The notes beneath the pieces are model-generated. The model did not search any database. It worked only from the letters and a program-made list of their open reading frames with translations, and had not been told where the DNA came from. Shown in pieces: positions 1 to 5,486 of a stretch of 6,172 bases of DNA. Origin of the DNA: an uncultured Amylibacter sp. (GTDB lineage: Bacteria > Pseudomonadota > Alphaproteobacteria > Rhodobacterales > Rhodobacteraceae); NCBI GenBank assembly GCA_937944065.1, contig CALDZS010000152.1:1-6172 (forward strand). Reading direction: 5' to 3'. Position numbers and translations under genes: made by a program. Within the stretch, counting starts at the first letter, position 1. Each line of letters opens with the position of its first letter.

Positions 1-1
1 A

Positions 2-997
2 AAACCAGCACGTGGACGTCAAAACCTGGAAATCATTACAAACACCCAAACGGAAAAAGTATTGATCGATGAGGGCCGCGCTACAGGTATAAGGGCTATC
101 CAGAAGGGTAAACCTATCGAAATTAAAGCGCGCAAAGAAGTCATCTTGTCCGCAGGAGCAATCGGGTCAACACAAATTCTGATGCTATCAGGCGTGGGTG
201 ATCCCGCAGAGTTAAAACCGCACGGAATAGACGTACTGACAGAACTAAAGGGCGTTGGGAAAAATTTACAAGACCATCTGCAGGCGCGACCGATTTTCAA
301 AACAGACCTCAGTACCATTAACGTCGAAACTAACAACCTGTTCAAACAGGGGATGATCGCGATGCAATACGCGCTGACCCAAAAGGGGCCCATGACGATG
401 GCCGCCAGTTTGGGCACTGCGTTCCTGAAAACCGACCCACGGTTGGAAACACCCGACATTCAGTTTCACATTCAACCTTTCAGCGCGAACAACGCCGTAG
501 AGGGGCCACATCCGTTTTCTGCGTTTACGGCATCTGTTTTGCAAATGCGGCCTGAAAGTGCCGGGCATTTGAGCCTTGTATCCAGCAATCCGCTGGATCA
601 CCCGCACATTCACCCAAACTATTTGGCGACAGAGTTGGATCAGAAAACTATCGTCAAAGGCATTCAGATTGCGCGAAAAATTGCACAACAGGAGCCATTG
701 AAAGCACATATTACCGAAGAATACGCGCCGGGCCATGAGGTGGCACTGGATGACGAAGCTGGAACATTGGATTGGGCACGAAATACGTCTGTTACGATCT
801 ATCACCCCACAGGCACGTGCAAAATGGGCAACGATCCAATGGCAGTCGTTGACGCACGGTTGCGGGTGCACGGAATTGCTGGTTTGCGGGTTGCCGATTG
901 TTCAATCATGCCCGTCATAACCAGCGGAAACACAAATGCACCTGCCATCATGATTGGCGAAAAGGTGTCGACGATGATCTTAGAGGATGCAATTTAG
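2..997 (+). CDS. GMC-family FAD-dependent alcohol/choline-type dehydrogenase, C-terminal part
   Basis: Partial gene: the frame is open from the left edge and ends at TAG 995-997, giving 331 visible residues. Full-length relatives have roughly 530-560, so the N-terminal FAD (Rossmann) part is missing. Seen directly: a near match to GMC signature 2, GAIGSTQILMLSGVG (visible residues 52-66), with Thr where Pro/Ser is usual; the QDH motif (His92); YHPTGTCKMG with the expected catalytic His268; and GNTNAPAIMIGEK with the expected partner Asn310. The C-terminal block (VVDARLRVHG, GLRVADCSIMP) is typical of the choline dehydrogenase/BetA-like group. The family oxidises an alcohol with FAD and passes electrons to quinone or oxygen. 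The actual substrate (choline, aliphatic alcohol, other) cannot be read from this part, so no symbol is given. Its stop abuts the next gene, implying co-transcription. Confidence 0.95.
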   Translation, partial: KPARGRQNLEIITNTQTEKVLIDEGRATGIRAIQKGKPIEIKARKEVILSAGAIGSTQILMLSGVGDPAELKPHGIDVLTELKGVGKNLQDHLQARPIFKTDLSTINVETNNLFKQGMIAMQYALTQKGPMTMAASLGTAFLKTDPRLETPDIQFHIQPFSANNAVEGPHPFSAFTASVLQMRPESAGHLSLVSSNPLDHPHIHPNYLATELDQKTIVKGIQIARKIAQQEPLKAHITEEYAPGHEVALDDEAGTLDWARNTSVTIYHPTGTCKMGNDPMAVVDARLRVHGIAGLRVADCSIMPVITSGNTNAPAIMIGEKVSTMILEDAI

Positions 998-1666
998 ATG
1001 TTAGAAACAATACTCGGCTTTGGCCAAATCATAATCGCGGATCTGATCTTGTCGGGTGACAACGCACTGGTAATTGGTATGGCCGCGGCTGGCTTGGCGC
1101 CAGAGTTGCGCAAAAAAGCGATCCTGTATGGGATGGTAATTGCTGCCGTTTTGCGGATTGTATTCGCAGTGATAGCAACCACATTGTTGGGCGTGAAAGG
1201 CCTGCTGTTCGTTGGGTCAATTTTACTGTTCTGGGTCTGCTGGACTTTGTTCAAAGAGATCAGAGCGCATGAATATGATCAAGCAGAGCACGCTTTAGAA
1301 GATGCCGAGAATCCAGAAATGGGATACACGGGGCCGCCACGTAAGACGATGTTTGCTGCGCTGCTGTCCATTACTGTTGCCGATATTACAATGTCTTTGG
1401 ACAACGTTCTTGCCGTCGCGGCCATTGCTAAAGGTGACACCCAGATGCTGGTATTCGGGCTCGGACTTGCTATTGTTTTAATGGCGTTCGCTGCAACCAT
1501 GATAATGAAGCTGCTTGCTACTTATCCTTGGATATCGTGGATTGGGTTGATCGTGCTACTCTATGTAGCAGGTGAGATGATGTATCGCGGCATATTCGAT
1601 GCCACAACTGGTATTGGTCCTATGATGGGTTGGACTGAAGGGTACGACCTTAGCAAAGGGCATTAA
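998..1666 (+). CDS. TerC/YjbE-family integral membrane protein (probable metal-ion exporter)
   Basis: A 222-residue, largely hydrophobic protein with about seven membrane segments. Two related motifs stand out: ADLILSGDN (residues 14-22) in the first helix and ADITMSLDN (128-136) after the central loop. These acidic Asp/Asn pairs are the hallmark of TerC-type proteins and mark its two-fold internal repeat. A charged loop (about 86-112, rich in His, Asp and Glu) separates the halves. Family members in other bacteria are implicated in Mn2+ export, and some lie behind the yybP-ykoY riboswitch; here the gene has no leader because its ATG follows directly on the TAG of the dehydrogenase gene. The start is supported by AGAGGA at 982-987 inside the upstream gene and by the motif lying near the N-terminus, as in relatives. 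Function as a metal exporter is inferred from family, not shown here; tellurite resistance in the name is historical. Confidence 0.9.
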   Translation: MLETILGFGQIIIADLILSGDNALVIGMAAAGLAPELRKKAILYGMVIAAVLRIVFAVIATTLLGVKGLLFVGSILLFWVCWTLFKEIRAHEYDQAEHALEDAENPEMGYTGPPRKTMFAALLSITVADITMSLDNVLAVAAIAKGDTQMLVFGLGLAIVLMAFAATMIMKLLATYPWISWIGLIVLLYVAGEMMYRGIFDATTGIGPMMGWTEGYDLSKGH

Positions 1667-1682
1667 AAAGAATTAGGGTGTT

Positions 1683-1695
1683 TTGGACGTTCCAA
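1683..1695. promoter_or_regulatory. Perfect 13-bp palindrome, candidate operator
   Basis: TTGGA-CGT-TCCAA is a perfect 5-3-5 inverted repeat about 85 bp upstream of the first TRAP binding-protein gene and 17 bp after the TerC-family stop. Its size and position would suit a dimeric repressor or activator site (GntR-like sites have 5-3-5 geometry, though their usual GT/AC core is absent). As RNA it would be only a weak 5-bp hairpin. A chance palindrome is possible. Confidence 0.3.
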
Positions 1696-1704
1696 GATAC
1701 TCAA

Positions 1705-1738
1705 ATAAAGCCCCCGCTTTATGTCTTCGCAGCGGGGG
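1705..1738 (+). other. Two mutually exclusive hairpins in the leader of the TRAP binding-protein gene
   Basis: Hairpin A pairs ATAAAGC (1705-1711) with GCTTTAT (1716-1722) around a CCCC loop. Hairpin B pairs CCCCCGCT (1711-1718) with AGCGGGGG (1731-1738) around a 12-nt loop. They share 1711-1718 and cannot coexist. B is not followed by a T-run on the + strand, so it is not a textbook intrinsic terminator. It may be the 3' end or a stabilising structure of the upstream transcript, or a leader element of the downstream one. On the minus strand B is followed by CTTTATTT, but no minus-strand gene needs a terminator here. Confidence 0.5.
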
Positions 1739-1764
1739 ACGACAAGACAAAGAAGGCAACATGT

Positions 1765-1772
1765 AAGGGAGG
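1765..1772 (+). promoter_or_regulatory. Strong Shine-Dalgarno site fixing the start of the first TRAP binding protein
   Basis: AAGGGAGG lies 7 nt before the ATG at 1780. It selects this ATG over an in-frame GTG at 1678, which would put 34 non-signal-like residues and the leader hairpins inside the coding region. A strong ribosome site fits an abundant periplasmic protein. Confidence 0.85.
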
Positions 1773-1779
1773 AAAACTT

Positions 1780-2901
1780 ATGTTTAACCTTAAAAAAGCG
1801 ACAACCGCTGCAGCCGCTACGGCGCTCGGTTTGTCTTTGGTAGCATCTGCTGCCATGGCGGAAACGGTCATTCGTGTCCAATCCGTGATCTCTGCGAAAG
1901 CAGACGAAGTCGTAATGTTGAAAGATTTCGCACAAGACGTGTCTGATCTGACTAACGGCGAAGTTAAAATCGAAGTTCTAGCAGCAGGTTCTGTTGTTGG
2001 CGTTAAAGAAACATTGGACGCGGTCGACAGTGGCCTTGTTGAAGGTGGCTTTGCTTGGACACACTATTGGTCAGGTAAACACCCGGCAGCAATGCTGTTT
2101 GGTTCACCAGTTGCTGGTGCTGGTGTTGGTATCGACAACATCGCATTCTTGTCTTGGTTCCAATTCGGTGGTGGTAAAGAACTTTACGACCAACTTTGGG
2201 ATGAAATGGGCATGAACGTAAAAGGCTTCATGCTTCAGCCAGTTGGCCCAGAAGCATTGGGTTGGTTCAAAGAGCCTATCAATTCTATGGATGACTTCCG
2301 TAAGTACCGCTTCCGCACACCTCCAGGAATTCCTGGTCAAACATACAAAGACATTGGCGTTGCCTCTGTTGCTATGGGTGGTGGTGACATTCTTCCAGCG
2401 CTTGAAAAAGGTACAATCGATGCGGCTGAATGGTGCTGCCCGAAGCCTGACTCTGTGTTTGGTTTCCAAAAAGTTCTTAAGCACTACTATCTGCAAGGCC
2501 TACACCAGGTTGTTGTGAACGCCGACTTGTACATTAACGGCGACGTTTACAATGGTTTGACTGACCTTCAGAAAAAAGCGATCGAAGTTGCTGCAAATGC
2601 GTCTTTGTCTAAATCAATGTCTTACCGCATCTACGAAAACGGTAAAGCACTGAAAGATCTGACAGAGAACCACGGTGTTATCTTGCATGATACACCAGCA
2701 GACTATTTCCCAGCATACATGAATGCTGCGAACGCTGCTTTGGAAAAGAATGCTGCAGAGAATGCATTCTTCGCAGAAGTTTGGCAGTCACAAAAAGATT
2801 TCGCGAAAATCGCGGTACCTTTCTGGGCTGGTTCACAAGCGTCAAACGCTGCTTTGGGTAAAGCATTTGCTGACCAAGTTGCCGCAGGCACAGTTAAGTA
2901 A
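1780..2901 (+). CDS. TRAP transporter periplasmic solute-binding protein, TakP/FcbT1-type (COG4663-like)
   Basis: A 373-residue secreted protein. Residues 1-27 are a Sec signal peptide (KK near the N-terminus, Ala/Leu core, cleavage expected after AMA, before Glu28). The mature part carries the TRAP binding-protein pattern: WTHYWSGKHPAAMLF; PVGPEALGWF following Gln153; KYRFRTPPG with Arg177/Arg179, the region of the substrate-carboxylate-binding Arg; then GGGDILPALEKGTIDAAEW with Glu217-Trp218, a pair also found at the ligand site of the 2-oxoacid binder TakP. KHYYLQGLHQ follows, also typical. This subgroup includes binders of 2-oxoacids, lactate and chloroaromatic acids; the exact ligand cannot be told. 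A Cys219-Cys220 pair next to Trp218 is notable. It delivers ligand to the fused permease at 2995. Codons often end in T or A (GGT, GTT, GCT, AAA), unlike the more GGG/CGG-tolerant upstream genes, suggesting high expression. Confidence 0.93.
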   Translation: MFNLKKATTAAAATALGLSLVASAAMAETVIRVQSVISAKADEVVMLKDFAQDVSDLTNGEVKIEVLAAGSVVGVKETLDAVDSGLVEGGFAWTHYWSGKHPAAMLFGSPVAGAGVGIDNIAFLSWFQFGGGKELYDQLWDEMGMNVKGFMLQPVGPEALGWFKEPINSMDDFRKYRFRTPPGIPGQTYKDIGVASVAMGGGDILPALEKGTIDAAEWCCPKPDSVFGFQKVLKHYYLQGLHQVVVNADLYINGDVYNGLTDLQKKAIEVAANASLSKSMSYRIYENGKALKDLTENHGVILHDTPADYFPAYMNAANAALEKNAAENAFFAEVWQSQKDFAKIAVPFWAGSQASNAALGKAFADQVAAGTVK

Positions 2902-2910
2902 TAAAAAACG

Positions 2911-2932
2911 GGCAGGGGCGCTGGTCCCTGCC
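2911..2932 (+). other. GC-rich hairpin between TRAP binding protein and permease genes
   Basis: GGCAGGG (2911-2917) pairs perfectly with CCCTGCC (2926-2932) around an 8-nt loop GCGCTGGT. It begins 9 nt after the binding-protein stop and has no T-run of its own, so it is more likely an mRNA 3'-end stabiliser or part of an attenuator than a terminator. Part of it (GGGCGCT, 2916-2922) is exactly complementary to the 5' arm of the next hairpin (2949-2955). Confidence 0.7.
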
Positions 2933-2947
2933 TACCTCACTGTCCAC

Positions 2948-2969
2948 AAGCGCCCATTGGGGCGTTTTT
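2948..2969 (+). terminator. Intrinsic terminator/attenuator inside the TRAP operon
   Basis: AAGCGCCC (2948-2955) pairs with GGGCGTTT (2960-2967), including one G-U, around an ATTG loop; five T residues (2965-2969) end the structure. This is a good rho-independent terminator between two genes that must work together. Partial termination would leave excess binding-protein message over permease message, as commonly seen for binding-protein transporters. That it is leaky is inferred from the absence of a clear promoter in the 25 bp before the permease gene. Confidence 0.75.
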
Positions 2970-2979
2970 GAACATTGAG

Positions 2980-2985
2980 AGGGAG
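2980..2985 (+). promoter_or_regulatory. Shine-Dalgarno site fixing the permease start
   Basis: AGGGAG lies 9 nt before ATG 2995. An in-frame TTG at 2968 is rejected as start because it sits inside the terminator T-run and has no ribosome site before it. Confidence 0.8.
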
Positions 2986-2994
2986 AACACTCAC

Positions 2995-5343
2995 ATGGCC
3001 GAAGAAGTCATTCCGGGCGAACTGGAAATTTCAGACGAGCTGATCGCAGAACGTCGCGCCGAACAACCTGGCGAAACCCCAGAGGATATGACCCCTTGGC
3101 AGCGCCCGATTACTGCGTGGATTGATATCATCAACATGTGGGCCGGACGGATCATTTGTTTGATTTTAGTTCCCTTGATCTTTGCCATGGTTTTTGAGGT
3201 GGTTTCGCGCAAGATGTTTGCAATTCTTGCGGCCAACGATATGGCTGATACGGCGCGTGCGTGGGGACTTGGTCCGACATTGTGGGCCTATGATATCAGC
3301 CGCATGGCTGGTGGGATCATGTTCATGGGGGCGGCAGGTTACGCCTTGATGCGTGGCGTACATATTCGTGCCGACTTCATCTATCGCAACTGGACGCCGA
3401 AAACACAGGCGACCGTCGATGCAGCGCTGTATTTGGCGTTTTATTTTCCAGCTATGCTGTTCTTTTTCTGGTCGTCATATGAATACGGCCTAAAGGCGTT
3501 TGGCAAAGACATCTTTAACATGTCGGGTTGGGAACGTGCTAGTGACAGTACATGGGCACCATTTGTAGGGCCTGCGCGTGCGTTCATGCCCATTGGTGCT
3601 TTCTTGTTGTTATTGCAAGGTTTCCCAGAACTGTTCCGAGCGTTCCATCAGATGGGTAAAGAGCGCGAACGTAAGTTTGTACGTATTTTGCCGATCTATT
3701 TCATAGCATTAGCAGCGATCTTTTGGACGGTCTTTTATCCAAACGCATCGCCAATTGATGATTGGTGGGCGAATTCGGTTGGTGCCACGGGCATGTTTGA
3801 TTTCTCTAAACCTACGATTGGTCTATTCATGTTGGCCGCGATGTTGTTCGCGATCTTCGTGGGTTTCCCGATTTCGTTTACATTGATCTTTCTGGCGTTT
3901 GTCTTTGGCACATGGGGATCAGGCAGCAAGCTGTCCTTCTTCCTAATGACATTGCAAACCAACTCTGTGATGTTGGATGATCAATTGGTGGCGGTTCCAT
4001 TGTTTACCTTCATGGGTATCATGATGGAAAAGGCGGGATTGATGGAACGTTTGTTCCGCGCCGTTCAGTTGATGATGAGCCGCACACGCGGTTCGCTCTA
4101 TGTGGCGGTTTTGTTCGTGTCGACTATTTTTGCAGCTGCGACGGGTATTGTGGGTGCGTCAGTCACAATCCTTGGAATTATGGCTGGTCGAACCATGATT
4201 AAATCGGGTTATGACGTACGCCTTGCCGCGGGCACGATCACAGCTGGAGGGACACTGGGCATTCTGATCCCACCATCGATTATGTTGATCGTGATGGGGC
4301 CAGTGCTAGAAGTTCCTGTAACTGACCTGTTCCGCGCCGCGATTTTGCCTGGCATTATGCTGGCCTCGCTTTACTTGCTTTATTCACTTGGTCGCTGTTG
4401 GCTAAACCCAAATTTGGGACCAATCCTGCCTTTGGATGAGCAGCCAGAGACATCTCCATATTACTTCGCCGAAGTATGTGCGGTTATGTTCGGTTTGGTG
4501 GCTTTGGTTTGGCTATGCACATGGGGGGCGACAGGAAAGTTGGCCTTCTTCCCATTCGCGGGTTTGTTTATTGTTTTGGGTTGGGTTGGCGTGATGTTTG
4601 GCATCTATAGCTGGACACGCAAAATACGCCCAGGCGGTTTCTACTTCTCTGACCTTTGGTACGAGTTTTTTATGGGGCTGGTTCCGCCAACAGTACTGAT
4701 CGCCTTCGCGCTCGGTTCAATCTTGGCAGGGTGGGCAACCCCAGCAGAGGCGGCGGCGTGCGGCGCATTCGGTTCGATGTTGCTTTCTGCCGCATACCGC
4801 AAGTTCACTTGGGTTGGGTTTTATGATGCGTTGATCAAAACGCTTGAACTGTCTGTGTTGATCATGTTCCTTGTCGCGGCATCTAACTTCTTTGGGGCGG
4901 TGTTCAGTAACCTCGGCACACCCAAGATGCTGACAGAGCTGTTATTGTCGATGGATATGTCGCCAGTGATGATGCTGATCTTGATCATGGCACTGATCTT
5001 CTTGCTCGGGTGGCCGCTTGAATGGGTTCCTATCGTCCTGATAATCATTCCGATCTTGGTCCCGACAATTGCCTCACTTGGGCCGGGGCTTGGATTTGAA
5101 GACGAGACACAGTTGATGATTTGGTTTGCCATTCTTGTCGCGGTGAACCTTCAGACGGCTTGGTTATCACCCCCTGTGGCGTTATCCGCTTACTTCTTGA
5201 AAGGAGTGGTTCCGCAGTGGGATCTGAAAGACATATACTTGGGGATGATGCAATTTATGTGTATCCAATTGCTGGGCTTGTTCTTGATCTTTGTATTCCC
5301 TCAGATCGTATTATGGTTACCGAATTACGCCATGGGCAACTAA
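2995..5343 (+). CDS. dctQM: Fused TRAP transporter permease (small DctQ-type + large DctM-type)
   Basis: A 782-residue inner-membrane protein joining both TRAP membrane subunits. Residues 1-45 are an acidic cytoplasmic tail. The DctQ-like part (about 46-225) has a first helix ending in FEVVSRK, then WAYDISRM and the family motif RGVHIRADF (120-128). An extra hydrophobic helix (about 231-251) links it to the DctM-like part (about 273-782), as fusion of the two topologies requires. DctM motifs: GILIPPS (423-429), GWATPAEAAA (579-588) and NLQTAWLSPPVALSAYF (from 718). The distance between the first two is about 155 residues, longer than in ordinary ~425-residue DctM; the surplus holds two extra hydrophobic segments, as in the FcbT3-like long subfamily. 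It should drive Na+-coupled uptake of the ligand carried by the product of 1780-2901. The substrate is unknown. Length and motifs appear intact, with no frameshift. Confidence 0.95.
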   Translation: MAEEVIPGELEISDELIAERRAEQPGETPEDMTPWQRPITAWIDIINMWAGRIICLILVPLIFAMVFEVVSRKMFAILAANDMADTARAWGLGPTLWAYDISRMAGGIMFMGAAGYALMRGVHIRADFIYRNWTPKTQATVDAALYLAFYFPAMLFFFWSSYEYGLKAFGKDIFNMSGWERASDSTWAPFVGPARAFMPIGAFLLLLQGFPELFRAFHQMGKERERKFVRILPIYFIALAAIFWTVFYPNASPIDDWWANSVGATGMFDFSKPTIGLFMLAAMLFAIFVGFPISFTLIFLAFVFGTWGSGSKLSFFLMTLQTNSVMLDDQLVAVPLFTFMGIMMEKAGLMERLFRAVQLMMSRTRGSLYVAVLFVSTIFAAATGIVGASVTILGIMAGRTMIKSGYDVRLAAGTITAGGTLGILIPPSIMLIVMGPVLEVPVTDLFRAAILPGIMLASLYLLYSLGRCWLNPNLGPILPLDEQPETSPYYFAEVCAVMFGLVALVWLCTWGATGKLAFFPFAGLFIVLGWVGVMFGIYSWTRKIRPGGFYFSDLWYEFFMGLVPPTVLIAFALGSILAGWATPAEAAACGAFGSMLLSAAYRKFTWVGFYDALIKTLELSVLIMFLVAASNFFGAVFSNLGTPKMLTELLLSMDMSPVMMLILIMALIFLLGWPLEWVPIVLIIIPILVPTIASLGPGLGFEDETQLMIWFAILVAVNLQTAWLSPPVALSAYFLKGVVPQWDLKDIYLGMMQFMCIQLLGLFLIFVFPQIVLWLPNYAMGN

Positions 5344-5364
5344 GTTCCAATGAAGCTGAATTTT

Positions 5365-5394
5365 CAAAGGCCCTTCGGGGCCTTTGTTGTTTTT
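5365..5394 (+). terminator. Intrinsic terminator with UUCG tetraloop after the fused permease gene
   Basis: CAAAGGCCC (5365-5373) pairs perfectly over 9 bp with GGGCCTTTG (5378-5386) around TTCG, the extra-stable C(UUCG)G cap. The T-rich stretch TTGTTTTT (5387-5394) follows. It lies 21 nt after the permease stop and separates the first TRAP unit from the second. Confidence 0.93.
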
Positions 5395-5449
5395 GGTCTG
5401 CATTAAATTCATACGCTACTAAAGGATTGCGTTCCCGTTTAAGACCATT

Positions 5450-5462
5450 ATTGTAATGCAAT
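5450..5462. promoter_or_regulatory. Short inverted repeat in the upstream region of the second dctP
   Basis: ATTG-TAATG-CAAT is a perfect 4-5-4 inverted repeat in the AT-rich 92-bp stretch (5395-5486) that must contain the promoter of the second TRAP unit, because a strong terminator precedes it. It could bind a regulator, but arms of four bases can arise by chance. I see no convincing -35/-10 pair. Confidence 0.2.
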
Positions 5463-5472
5463 GTTTAGATTT

Positions 5473-5480
5473 AAAGGGAG
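5473..5480 (+). promoter_or_regulatory. Shine-Dalgarno site of the second dctP
   Basis: AAAGGGAG lies 6 nt before ATG 5487. Together with the signal peptide that follows, it fixes the start. Confidence 0.8.
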
Positions 5481-5486
5481 AGACCT

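Noticed and set aside
266..871. Long minus-strand open frame opposite the GMC gene
   Set aside because: Composition is Cys/Arg/His-rich with no recognisable domain, and it lies wholly opposite a clearly conserved GMC coding region.
940..997. yybP-ykoY type riboswitch before the TerC-family gene
   Set aside because: There is no non-coding space; the region is the conserved C-terminus of the GMC dehydrogenase.
1678..1779. In-frame GTG at 1678 as start of the first TRAP binding protein
   Set aside because: It would place 34 residues before a textbook signal peptide and ignore the strong AAGGGAGG before ATG 1780.
2968..2994. TTG at 2968 as alternative permease start
   Set aside because: It lies in the terminator T-run without a ribosome site, while ATG 2995 has AGGGAG at the right distance.
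5427..5454. Sigma70-like pair TTGCGT / TATTGT before the second dctP
   Set aside because: Only three of six bases match the -35 consensus and the -10 fit is poor; a promoter is expected here but this pair is not convincing.
5121..5456. Plus-strand open frame overlapping the permease end and its terminator
   Set aside because: It runs out of frame through conserved permease sequence and through the UUCG terminator, and has no family resemblance.
5394..5460. Inverted repeats TGGTCT/AGACCA (5394-5399, 5442-5447) and TGCATTA/TAATGCA (5399-5405, 5454-5460) as one structure
   Set aside because: The arms occur in an order that cannot form one continuous stem, spacing is large and the sequence AT-rich, so chance is likely.
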